Shown here: positions 54,568-63,221 of the stretch, in pieces
Position numbering within the stretch: position 1 is the first letter of the stretch
Layout: the number at the start of each line of letters is the position of its first letter
NCBI GenBank assembly: GCA_964603125.1
Contig: CAZRUA010000001.1
Location: 208,096 to 272,095, forward strand
Reading direction: 5' to 3'
From: CAZRUA01 sp964603125
GTDB lineage: Bacteria > Bacteroidota > Bacteroidia > B-17B0 > Aurantibacillaceae
DNA: 64,000 nt
Translations under genes and position numbers: made by a program
Notes under the pieces: model-generated
What the model saw: the letters and a program-made list of their open reading frames with translations, nothing else
Told to the model about the DNA's origin: nothing
Databases searched by the model: none

Positions 54568-55053
54568 TTAAATCAACACTTCTAATTTGCCAATATATTC
54601 TTTTAAAAATTGTCGGGCTCTAAAAATATAAACCTTTACTTGACTAGGATTTAAGTTTGTTATTTCACCAATTTCGTCATAGTTGTAACCCTCATAATCT
54701 CTTAACATAATTACAGTTTTTTGTATTTCGGGTAATTTTTCTAATGCTTCGTTCAAAATTTCCTTAACATCACTGTATTGTTTCGAATGCGAGGGTGTTT
54801 CGTAAGTTTCAGTATCTAAAGATGTTGTTTTTTTGGCTTTCCTAAAATAATCCATCATTGTCCGGTAAGCTGTTGTAAACATATATGATTTAGCATTGGT
54901 TGTTTCTACATCATTAAGTTTTGTCCAAAGTTTTTCATAGGTATCTTGTATGATATCTTTGGCAATATCCTTATCTTTTACTGTTTTCACAATAAAGCGA
55001 TACAGGCTATCTGCATGTAAATCAACGCAATTATTAAATTCAGATAAAGTCAA
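54568..55053 (-). CDS. ECF-type RNA polymerase sigma factor
   Basis: 161 residues. Region 2 spans about 10-80 with AKDIIQDTYEKLWTKLNDVE and KSYMFTTAYRTMMDYFRKAK; region 4 lies at about 100-155 with LEKLPEIQKTVIMLRDYEG and the helix-turn-helix YDEIGEITNLNPSQVKVYIF. The size and layout fit the sigma-70 family ECF group. Co-transcribed with the putative anti-sigma gene just downstream; the signal and target genes are unknown, though the neighbouring T9SS genes are possible targets. A TAACTTTA box lies upstream. Confidence 0.93.
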   Translation of the reverse strand: MTLSEFNNCVDLHADSLYRFIVKTVKDKDIAKDIIQDTYEKLWTKLNDVETTNAKSYMFTTAYRTMMDYFRKAKKTTSLDTETYETPSHSKQYSDVKEILNEALEKLPEIQKTVIMLRDYEGYNYDEIGEITNLNPSQVKVYIFRARQFLKEYIGKLEVLI

Positions 55054-55102
55054 TTAAGCTTATTTTGGAGTAAGACGTATAGGGTTACAATAAAGTTACA
55101 GC

Positions 55103-55146
55103 AAAAAACAAAAAAGTCCTCAATTTTGAGGACTTTTTTGTTTTTT
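55103..55146 (-). terminator. 44-bp palindrome terminating the large T9SS type B gene
   Basis: Near-perfect palindrome: 21-bp arms at 55103-55123 and 55126-55146 around two central bases. The outer parts are A-rich and T-rich. It overlaps the stop codon (55145-55147) of the T9SS gene and follows it on the minus strand. Confidence 0.88.
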
Positions 55147-58100
55147 AGTTTTTATTATCTACAACCTGAATATACCCGCTGTATGATTTATCATTAGGGA
55201 CCTCTAAAACATAGTAGTAAGTTCCGTCATGATTACCAGCCGCTTTCCAGTTGTTTTGGTAATTATCTGTTTTGAACACTTTTTTACCCCAACGATCAAA
55301 GATAGTAAGAGCTGAATTAGGGTGTAATTCAAGGTTTCTAATAACAAAGATATCATTATTTCCATCATTATTTGGTGTAATAATGTTTGGAATAACCACA
55401 CTACAAGGAGGTAATACGTTTACAACTAAATTGTGTTGATCACTATATCCACAGCTGTCAGATGCACTAGCAAAAATAGTATAAGTAGCCGGACCAACTG
55501 CTGGGGTAGTAGTATTTAAAGTAGCTGTATTCGATAAAGTATCAAGTAAAGTATACCATACATAGCTAATTCCTCCAGTTCCTCCTACATGAGTTAAAAC
55601 ATCACCAAAGGCAGTTTCAGTACAAAGTGTAATTGTGTCTATACCACTAATAGTAAATGTAGGAGAGTTTAAAATGTTTGTAATCGCTACAGTATCTTTA
55701 ACAGGATTAGCACACGGTCCGTCAACTGTTAATACATAATTACCTGCAGCTACAACTGGAGAGTGATTTTGAGAAGTTGAAAGAACTGCTGGATTTCCAG
55801 CCAAATTCCAAGCATATGTGTATGGATAAGTTGGATTTGTTGAACCTGATGCAGCGCCTTGTAATGTAACTGATGTAGCTGCACATTTATTAATGTCTGC
55901 TCCAGCATTTGAAACTAAAGCAATTCCAGCTGATACACCAATATCAAAAGTATCTTTTCTAATACAACCACCGTTAATAATAGTAGTAGTTAATACATAC
56001 TGAGTAGTAACTGGAGGAGTTAAAGCTACATTAGGGAATGGTGTTTCGTTAGTAACGTTAGTGTTTGGCGACCAAGAATAAGTGTAATCTGTTGGTAAAG
56101 CTGCTGCTGGACACCATCCAAATGTTGTAACAGGCCTTTCTTGGTATGAACTATTAAATGTTGGTTCAGGACAAGCAACATTAACGTCAGAGTTAAATAA
56201 GGCAAATGAATTGTAGGTAGTTGCGGTATTATTCATGATAGCGTTGTATGTGTAAGTTGAAGTTCCAACCCAATCATAACAAATTTCAACCAATAAATTG
56301 CTTACACCATCCCATTCGTATGGTAAAGCAAAGTTGTGAGTATTGATACCCGTGTTAATGGTGTATGTTTGTGGTCCCCAAACTTGACTGAAGCTAGCCG
56401 TTGTGAAAGGAATTCCAAATCCAGTACCTAAATCATTTACTGAAGTACAAGCCATTTTAATGGAGTAATTGATGAAAGTAGTATTCATTGTAGGGTCAAT
56501 AGATGCTACGTCGAAACCAATACTCGAAATTTTCCCACCTGTAATTCCCATTGCATTTAAATCAGCAGCCGTATATAGTATTTGATATTTTTCGTTAGAA
56601 TACCAGTTACCATATACCGCAGGATAAGTTGTGTTTGTATTTTGAGATTGATTAGTACCAACAGTTAATAATGAAGGCGTTCCCGAACATGTGCTAGCAG
56701 ATAAGCCACAAGTAGCTGGTGCACCAGCACCAAAAACAAAGTTTACATGTGATGTATCTCCTGGACAAAGGAAGGTTGGTGCTGCGGAAACGTTTAGATC
56801 AATTTCAATAGTATCTATTACAAAAGTTTGAGAATAGAAACATAAACCGTCGTAAACATTAACGTTATATGTACCTGAAGAAAGGCCTGTTAAATTTAAA
56901 GAATCAACAGTTGAAGCAGGAACAAAATTAGTATATCCATTTGGTCCAGTTACGCTGTAAGAGTAAGTTGGCGGGTTAGTTGTGTTTAAAATAACTGAAG
57001 CTGTTCCGTTTGTTCCGCCTGGGCAAACATTAGTAATATGACTTGGATAAACCGAACCACCAGCTGTTTGTACAAAACTAAACACTAATGAATCGCGGCA
57101 ACCCGTTGTATTTGTATAAACTACTGAATAGTGGGTACTGCTTGTAACACCAGTTGCTAATAATGAGTCATTTGTGCCAATTGGTGAAGGTAATGCCACA
57201 CCATTATTATCATACCATTGTGGTGTAGTAGCCCCAGAAGGTAATAGCAACCAAGAAGCTGAACCGCAGAATTGTTGAGTTGTTCCAACAAAATAAGCTG
57301 GAGCAATACCAACGGTTACAGTAGTATCATAAGTTCCACAACCAGGAGCTGAAATATTAACTGAATAAGTTCCAGGAGCTAAACCTGAAGCAGTTTGGCT
57401 TGTCCCAACAGTAGCTCCTGAAGAATTTGTCCAAAGAAAAGAATAATTCCCACTAGGGCTACCAGAAGGTACAACTGATGCAATACCAGAAGAACCTGTT
57501 GCGCATGAAGGTGTGCTGCTTGTAGAAATTACATTAACAGTTCCAAATTGCAAAGTAGCTGTTAAATAAGTCAAACAACCAGCAACAGAAGTAGCAGTTA
57601 AATAGTAAACATCACCAACTACACCACCAGTAATGGTTAAAGTATCATTATTTCCACCTTGGTTTGCAGGAATAGGAGTTGAGTTACTATTTGGTCCATA
57701 CCATTGGTAGGTTCCAAATCCTGGAGGAGCAACAATTTGTTCAAAAGCATTGCCTGCACACATATTTACAACTGCTGCTGCTGCTGCGCAATCTGCATCA
57801 ACATAAGCGTAACCAAAATGCCCACCTGCACTGCAATCCGCAGCTCTAAACTCAACAGTTATGTTTTGTCCATTATACGCAGATAAATCAACACCTACTA
57901 AAGTCCATTTTTTGTAATAGATTGGATCGAATTGATTTGGCTGTGTATTAGAGGGAATTTGAATAAACGTAGGGTCAGTTGCTGCTAAAGTAGCATTTAC
58001 ATTATAAATACCACAACCTGATAAAGGCACACCATTTTGATCTTTAAAAGTTACTGTAAAGAATGGTTGCTCAGCCGCACTATGATTTGGATCTTGAACA

Positions 58101-58768
58101 ACCACCGCATATGAATAATTAAATTGAGAATTGTTTGGGGATACAGAAATAGTATAACTCAACATTTCTGTTTGAGCACCTGTTAAACAATTTCCTAAAC
58201 GAACAGATGAACCATTACCCCAAGGGCAAACCGTTTGGATTTCGCAAATATTAGTGGTTGGATTTCTTGCAATTGAATCCCAACCTGGCGTAGCGCCTAA
58301 GGCAGGGTTATTATTCCCCGCAGGAATTGTAGTTATAGTTTGACGCGCATTGGGGTCTGTTAAAGATGCGTTGTTTCCTGAAGAAACAACTCCTATTGTC
58401 CAAGCTGGAGCAGCTGTCCAATCGAAACCTGTTAGTGTCCATGTATTACCAGTCCAGTTGTTGAAGTTGAAATTCTCAAAACCAGCATTAGGACAATAAA
58501 ATCCCAAAGGAGATAAAACAGGAATATAACTCTTAGCTTGAGTAGTTATACCACGGTCAAATTTCACATTTGCATGATTTGCAGCAATGTATTTAGCTTT
58601 TAAAAAGTTTAGATAACCAGCTTGATCTGAAGCAGGAATTCCTTTCAACTTCATCTCGTTATTGGCAGCCTTCAAGTCGAAGCCTTTTAATAATTTAGCA
58701 TCGTGTTGAGCAAAAATTAAATTCGTCCAAATGATACTTGCACATAAAAGAGCGTAAATTTTTTTCAT
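55145..58768 (-). CDS. Large T9SS type B surface protein
   Basis: 1207 residues from the ATG at 58768; a longer frame adds 14 residues before the signal peptide (MKKIYALLCASIIWTNLIFA). The N-terminal half contains a jelly-roll-like domain with AYVDADC and GAQTEMLSYTISV, several Ig/PKD-like modules and SprB-type SVNISAPGCGTYDTTV and NVNVYDGLCFYSQTF segments. The last ~85 residues are a type B (CHU_C) sorting domain: IPNIITPNNDGNNDIFVI, LTIFDRWGKKVFK and GTYYYVLEV. Surface location and an adhesive or structural role are inference. A TATTTTTAC box lies upstream at 58787-58795. The sigma/anti-sigma pair lies just downstream on the same strand. Confidence 0.9.
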   Translation of the reverse strand: MKKIYALLCASIIWTNLIFAQHDAKLLKGFDLKAANNEMKLKGIPASDQAGYLNFLKAKYIAANHANVKFDRGITTQAKSYIPVLSPLGFYCPNAGFENFNFNNWTGNTWTLTGFDWTAAPAWTIGVVSSGNNASLTDPNARQTITTIPAGNNNPALGATPGWDSIARNPTTNICEIQTVCPWGNGSSVRLGNCLTGAQTEMLSYTISVSPNNSQFNYSYAVVVQDPNHSAAEQPFFTVTFKDQNGVPLSGCGIYNVNATLAATDPTFIQIPSNTQPNQFDPIYYKKWTLVGVDLSAYNGQNITVEFRAADCSAGGHFGYAYVDADCAAAAAVVNMCAGNAFEQIVAPPGFGTYQWYGPNSNSTPIPANQGGNNDTLTITGGVVGDVYYLTATSVAGCLTYLTATLQFGTVNVISTSSTPSCATGSSGIASVVPSGSPSGNYSFLWTNSSGATVGTSQTASGLAPGTYSVNISAPGCGTYDTTVTVGIAPAYFVGTTQQFCGSASWLLLPSGATTPQWYDNNGVALPSPIGTNDSLLATGVTSSTHYSVVYTNTTGCRDSLVFSFVQTAGGSVYPSHITNVCPGGTNGTASVILNTTNPPTYSYSVTGPNGYTNFVPASTVDSLNLTGLSSGTYNVNVYDGLCFYSQTFVIDTIEIDLNVSAAPTFLCPGDTSHVNFVFGAGAPATCGLSASTCSGTPSLLTVGTNQSQNTNTTYPAVYGNWYSNEKYQILYTAADLNAMGITGGKISSIGFDVASIDPTMNTTFINYSIKMACTSVNDLGTGFGIPFTTASFSQVWGPQTYTINTGINTHNFALPYEWDGVSNLLVEICYDWVGTSTYTYNAIMNNTATTYNSFALFNSDVNVACPEPTFNSSYQERPVTTFGWCPAAALPTDYTYSWSPNTNVTNETPFPNVALTPPVTTQYVLTTTIINGGCIRKDTFDIGVSAGIALVSNAGADINKCAATSVTLQGAASGSTNPTYPYTYAWNLAGNPAVLSTSQNHSPVVAAGNYVLTVDGPCANPVKDTVAITNILNSPTFTISGIDTITLCTETAFGDVLTHVGGTGGISYVWYTLLDTLSNTATLNTTTPAVGPATYTIFASASDSCGYSDQHNLVVNVLPPCSVVIPNIITPNNDGNNDIFVIRNLELHPNSALTIFDRWGKKVFKTDNYQNNWKAAGNHDGTYYYVLEVPNDKSYSGYIQVVDNKN

Positions 58769-58812
58769 TTCAATTTGTTTAGAGTGGTAAAAATAATAAA
58801 AAAATAACAATA

Positions 58813-59778
58813 CTATATTATTCCTTCACGAATTAAATCGTGTAAATGTATAAATCCAATAAAAGAACCCATTTCGGTAACAATTAGCTGAGATATATGA
58901 TGATTTTGCATTAATTCAAGTGCGTCAACGGCTAATTCACTGATTTCTATAGTTTTAGGATTGTTATTCATAATTTTTTCGGCATTTATGGACTGTAAAT
59001 CGGTGGTTTTTTCCAACATTCTTCTTAAATCCCCGTCTGTTATTACTCCAACTAATTTATTTTCTTTTAAAACTGCAGCAGCACCTAGGCGTTTCGAACT
59101 AATTTCTATAATTACTTCAGATATTTTTGCGCTTACATTAACATTTGGTTTCTGATTTTGTGAAGAAATATCCCCAACTTTTAAGTAAAGCTTTTTTCCT
59201 AGCGCACCACCTGGATGGTAGTTTGCAAAATCATTCGAACTAAATCCTCTATGTTCCAGCAAACAAACAGCTAAAGCATCTCCCATAGCAAGTTGTGCAG
59301 TTGTGCTTGATGTTGGAGCTAAATTATTAGGGCAGGCCTCTTTTTCAACAAAGGTGTTCAGTAAAAAATCGGCTTGTTGTGCCAAGTAACTTTCTTTGTT
59401 TCCTACAATAGCAATTAATTTGTTGCCCCCTCTTTTCAATAATGGTATCAAAACTTTTATTTCGGGTGTATTTCCACTTTTCGAAATGCAAATTACCGTA
59501 TCATTGGTTTGTATAATACCTAAATCTCCATGAATGGCATCTGCTGCATGCATGTAAATTGCAGGAGTACCTGTACTATTTAAAGTAGCAACAATTTTTT
59601 GCGCAATGATGGCACTCTTCCCAATACCAGTAATAACAACCCTTCCAGCTGAATTGTAAATTTGATTTACGGCTAAATAAAAGTTTTCATCTAAAAAATC
59701 TTTTAGCTTTAATACTGATTTTGCTTCAATATCAAACGTGTGTTGGGCAATTTTTAAAAGTTCGTCGTTCGTTTTCAA
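58813..59778 (-). CDS. kdsD: D-arabinose-5-phosphate isomerase (KdsD/KpsF type)
   Basis: 321 residues from a TTG at 59778. It converts ribulose-5-phosphate to arabinose-5-phosphate for KDO of lipopolysaccharide. An N-terminal SIS domain (about 35-170) contains GIGKSAIIAQKIVATL, HAADAIHGDLG and CISKSGNTPEI; two CBS domains follow (AAAVLKENKLVGVITDGDLR and ISQLIVTEMGSFIGFIH). An ATG at 59892 would add 38 residues, hydrophobic at first and without family similarity. The TTG start puts the conserved IEAK 17 residues from the N-terminus, as in homologues, and frees room for the divergent recQ promoter. Confidence 0.88.
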   Translation of the reverse strand: MKTNDELLKIAQHTFDIEAKSVLKLKDFLDENFYLAVNQIYNSAGRVVITGIGKSAIIAQKIVATLNSTGTPAIYMHAADAIHGDLGIIQTNDTVICISKSGNTPEIKVLIPLLKRGGNKLIAIVGNKESYLAQQADFLLNTFVEKEACPNNLAPTSSTTAQLAMGDALAVCLLEHRGFSSNDFANYHPGGALGKKLYLKVGDISSQNQKPNVNVSAKISEVIIEISSKRLGAAAVLKENKLVGVITDGDLRRMLEKTTDLQSINAEKIMNNNPKTIEISELAVDALELMQNHHISQLIVTEMGSFIGFIHLHDLIREGII

Positions 59779-59815
59779 GGTTTGGTAATATTTTTCGTGT
59801 TTTTTGCTGGAAAGT

Positions 59816-59849
59816 TTTGTTTGGTAAAAGAATTTTATTATATCTTTAC
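59816..59849 (+). promoter_or_regulatory. Candidate promoter of recQ
   Basis: TTTG at 59816-59819 (a second TTTG at 59820-59823), then TATCTTTAC at 59841-59849, a spacing of 21 or 17 bp. The -7 box differs from TAnnTTTG only at the last base. It gives a leader of roughly 70 nt. Confidence 0.45.
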
Positions 59850-59928
59850 AATAGTAACAACTATTATTATCAAGCAAAAGTATATATAACATATTATTTA
59901 AACAAAATTTAAATCCCCGTTAACAATC

Positions 59929-62136
59929 ATGAGTGTAGCATTAGATTTCCCCCTACAAGAGACCCTTAAAAAGTTTTTCGGTTTTAGTAAATTTAAAGGC
60001 AATCAAGAGCAAATCATTAGTAGTATCTTAAATGGTAACGACACCTTTGTAATTATGCCAACGGGTGGCGGTAAATCATTGTGCTATCAATTGCCAGCTA
60101 TTTTAAGTGAGGGTACAGCAATTATCGTATCTCCACTTATAGCTTTAATGAAAAATCAAGTGGATGCTATTAGAGGTTTCAGTAATGAGGAAGGTATTGC
60201 TCATTTCTTAAATTCATCTTTAAATAAGGCAGAAACAACCAAAGTTAAAACCGACGTTTTATCAGGAAAGACAAAATTATTGTACGTAGCACCTGAATCT
60301 TTAACAAAAGAGGATAATGTTAAGTTCTTTTCGGAATTTAAAATATCGTTTTTCGCAATTGATGAGGCACCCTGTATTTCTGAATGGGGACATGATTTCC
60401 GTCCAGAATACCGTCGTTTACGTCCTTTAATTGATAAAATAGGTGCTGTGCCAATTATTGCTTTAACAGCAACTGCTACACCTAAGGTGCAACAAGATAT
60501 TCAGAAAAATTTAGGTATGGTAAAGGCGAAACTTTTCAAGTCTTCGTTTAACCGTGCTAATTTATACTATGAGGTTCGCCCTAAGGTTAATGTAATTAAG
60601 GAAATTATTAAATACGTTAAGGGGCAAAACGGTAAATCAGGTATTATTTATTGCTTAAGCCGTAAAAAAGTAGAAGAAATAGCTCAAATGCTTGTTGTAA
60701 ATGGTATTAAAGCAGCTCCTTATCATGCTGGCTTAGATGCTAAAGAACGTGCTAAAACGCAGGATGGCTTTTTGATGGAGGATATTGATGTAATTGTTGC
60801 TACAATTGCATTTGGTATGGGTATAGATAAACCAGATGTTCGTTATGTAATTCACCATGATATTCCTAAATCTTTAGAAGGTTATTACCAAGAAACTGGA
60901 CGTGCTGGACGAGATGGAGGCGAAGGAAATTGCGTTACTTTTTATAGTTATGACGATATTGTGAAGTTGGAAAAATTCATGAAGAGTAAGCCAGTAGCAG
61001 AACAGGAAATAGGAAAAGGTTTATTAACTGAGACAGTTTCTTTTGCTGAAACAGCTGCTTGCCGTCGTAAGTTTATTTTACATTACTTTGGCGAAGAGTA
61101 TGATGAAAAGGGATGTAATGCAAACTGCGATAACTGTCGCAATCCAAAGCAAAAGAAAGAAGGAAAAGAAGATGTAGCTTTAGCTTTAGAAGCAGTTTTA
61201 GAAGTAAAAGAAAAACACAAATCGAAAGATGTTATTAATGTGTTGATGGGTAATTTAACGGCCACATCAAAATCATACAAACACAACACCCTTGATATTT
61301 GGGGTAAAGGAGCTGAAGACGATAAAACAGATAAATATTGGAATGCTGTTTTCCGTCAGGCTTTGGTGCATGGTTTACTAGCAAAAGACATTGAAACTTA
61401 CGGAACTCTAAAAGTAACTGAGAAAGGTAAAAAATACCTTGATAAACCAACAAGTATTATGATTACTCAGGATCATGATTACACGGGTGCTGAAAGTTCT
61501 GACGATGATGATATAGTTGGAGCAGGAGGTAGAGGTGGTTCTTCGGACCCAGTTTTATTCTCAATGTTAAAAGATGAGGTGAAGAAAATTGCAAAAGCAA
61601 AAAAATTACCTCCATATATCATATTTGCCGAACAATCTCTTGAAGAGATGTCAATTCAATATCCAATTACAATGGATGAGTTACAACGTGTATCAGGTGT
61701 TGGTGCTGGAAAGGCAGCTAAATATGGTAAGCCATTTATCGATTTAATTAAGAAGTACGTTGACGAAAACGAGATTGAACGCCCGATGGATATGGTTGTG
61801 AAATCTGTTGTAAATAAATCAGGACTAAAAGTATATATCATTCAAAGTATTGACAGAAAAGTTCCAATTGACCTAATGGCAAAAGGAAAACAATTGTCTA
61901 TGCCAGATATGATTACTGAAATTGAAAGTATTGTTGCTTCTGGAACCAAAGTAAACATCAATTATTACATTGATGAATTAATGGAAGAAGAAAAACAAGA
62001 AGAGGTTTATGAATATTTCTTACAAGCCGAAACAGATTCTGTTGAAGCAGCTTTGAAAGAACTAGGCGAAGACGATTATAGTGAAGAAGAAGTAAGATTA
62101 ATGCGTATTAAGTTTATATCTGAATACGGAAACTAA
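59929..62136 (+). CDS. recQ: ATP-dependent DNA helicase RecQ
   Basis: 735 residues. RecQ unwinds DNA 3'-5' in recombination and fork repair. The helicase core has motif 0 (FKGNQEQII), Walker A MPTGGGKS with K49, motif III TATATP, motif V ATIAFGMGID and motif VI QETGRAGRDGG. Motif II reads D145-E-A-P148 (IDEAPCISEWGHDF) where RecQ normally has DEAH. An RQC region with four zinc Cys (ACRRKF, CNANCDNC), a winged helix, and an HRDC domain (about 545-610) follow, then an acidic C-terminal extension of ~120 residues. All but the motif II His are intact. A 48-bp palindromic terminator lies downstream. Confidence 0.95.
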   Translation: MSVALDFPLQETLKKFFGFSKFKGNQEQIISSILNGNDTFVIMPTGGGKSLCYQLPAILSEGTAIIVSPLIALMKNQVDAIRGFSNEEGIAHFLNSSLNKAETTKVKTDVLSGKTKLLYVAPESLTKEDNVKFFSEFKISFFAIDEAPCISEWGHDFRPEYRRLRPLIDKIGAVPIIALTATATPKVQQDIQKNLGMVKAKLFKSSFNRANLYYEVRPKVNVIKEIIKYVKGQNGKSGIIYCLSRKKVEEIAQMLVVNGIKAAPYHAGLDAKERAKTQDGFLMEDIDVIVATIAFGMGIDKPDVRYVIHHDIPKSLEGYYQETGRAGRDGGEGNCVTFYSYDDIVKLEKFMKSKPVAEQEIGKGLLTETVSFAETAACRRKFILHYFGEEYDEKGCNANCDNCRNPKQKKEGKEDVALALEAVLEVKEKHKSKDVINVLMGNLTATSKSYKHNTLDIWGKGAEDDKTDKYWNAVFRQALVHGLLAKDIETYGTLKVTEKGKKYLDKPTSIMITQDHDYTGAESSDDDDIVGAGGRGGSSDPVLFSMLKDEVKKIAKAKKLPPYIIFAEQSLEEMSIQYPITMDELQRVSGVGAGKAAKYGKPFIDLIKKYVDENEIERPMDMVVKSVVNKSGLKVYIIQSIDRKVPIDLMAKGKQLSMPDMITEIESIVASGTKVNINYYIDELMEEEKQEEVYEYFLQAETDSVEAALKELGEDDYSEEEVRLMRIKFISEYGN

Positions 62137-62151
62137 AACAAATAGTCTTTA

Positions 62152-62199
62152 TATCAAACAAAAAAGTCTCACAGTATTGTGAGACTTTTTTGTTTGATA
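62152..62199. terminator. 48-bp bidirectional terminator between recQ and the LON-domain gene
   Basis: Perfect 22-bp arms at 62152-62173 and 62178-62199 around a 4-base loop. Both converging genes stop just outside it (62136 and 62211). Its core matches the terminator at 48190-48228. Confidence 0.92.
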
Positions 62200-62210
62200 A
62201 AATGAAGTTT

Positions 62211-62813
62211 TTAATTCAAGTAAAATTGACCATTTAAGCCTGTTTCAAGCTTATAAATGTGCATGAATAATTTAAGTTTGGCAATTAAATAATCTTCTTT
62301 TTCTTTTAGTTCAGTAAAAGAAATTAGTTCGTGTTTTTCATCATTTGTTAATTCAAGTAGCGAAGCAACTTTATATACGGATACATTAGTAAGCATCTCA
62401 ACAGGGATTTCTTTTCCTTTAGCCGACTTAATATATTTTTTCAAAGATCTAAACATTTTGTATCGGCATGAGATCATATCTTCTTCATAGCCCTCAATGT
62501 GCGCAGCCCCATATAATTTAGGACTTAGTACTGCCATATATTTTAAAATTTTAAATGCTTCAATGCCCTCAACTATAATATCTACCTCACCATTATCATA
62601 AGTTTTGGCAATTTTTAAAATTTTAACTTCAACACCATATTGTGTTATTTCTCCGTTACGCATAAACGGAATACCAAAGTTTGCTTGATTTTGCAAACAA
62701 TCCACAACTAACTCTTTGTAGCGCGATTCAAAAACATGCAGTACTTTTTGTTCGCCTGGCAAAACAATCATGTTTAGCGGAAACATTGGTAATGTAGTAA
62801 TTTTAGGTATCAT
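62211..62813 (-). CDS. LON substrate-binding domain protein
   Basis: 200 residues, equivalent to the N-terminal domain of Lon protease without ATPase or protease parts. It begins TLPMFPLNMIVLPGEQKVLH and continues FESRYKELVVDCL, then a PUA-like beta barrel and a helical bundle with ELKEKEDYLIAKL. Stand-alone LON-domain proteins are widespread but not well characterised. The single gene converges with recQ. Cytoplasmic; no signal peptide or membrane segment. No promoter consensus was found upstream. Confidence 0.88.
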   Translation of the reverse strand: MIPKITTLPMFPLNMIVLPGEQKVLHVFESRYKELVVDCLQNQANFGIPFMRNGEITQYGVEVKILKIAKTYDNGEVDIIVEGIEAFKILKYMAVLSPKLYGAAHIEGYEEDMISCRYKMFRSLKKYIKSAKGKEIPVEMLTNVSVYKVASLLELTNDEKHELISFTELKEKEDYLIAKLKLFMHIYKLETGLNGQFYLN

Positions 62814-63221
62814 TTGGTTTCAATTAAGTTTAATATATTACTAAAGCACTTTTATATTATTGATTTATTCAATCAACTTTATGATGTTAAGTTTCGTTTT
62901 TGTTTTCCCCTCTCTATCTGAACAGTTGCAAAAGCAAATTGTTAGATTTATCCGCTTATTTACAATAATCTTAAACTGATTAAATCGAATCAATTAAATG
63001 AATTTGTAATGGATACTGAGCGTTTTTAAAGTTTATTGTATCAATAAACTCTAATAAACTAGGGGTTCAGCCAGCCAATTACTCCTCATTAAGATTTGTA
63101 AACACAAGCAAATGTATAACTAAATTACAACAAAAAACAAATAATTCCAAACATTTAACATAAAATATATCTAAATTGTTTAGTTTCGGCTTACAATTAA
63201 CAAAAATTATACCCAAAACTT
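62814..63221. other. 408-bp intergenic region, no gene recognised
   Basis: This divergent gap is A/T-rich and the longest non-coding stretch here. I see no long open frame, tRNA-like cloverleaf or strong hairpin. It presumably holds promoters for both flanking genes, but no good match to the TTTG/TAnnTTTG pattern was found. A slightly GC-richer island (AGGGGTTCAGCCAGCC, near 63061) has no obvious meaning. Confidence 0.6.

Noticed and set aside
62814..63221. A small RNA or tRNA in the longest intergenic gap
   Set aside because: No cloverleaf, strong hairpin or promoter-terminator pair was found; a covariance-model search would be needed to exclude it.
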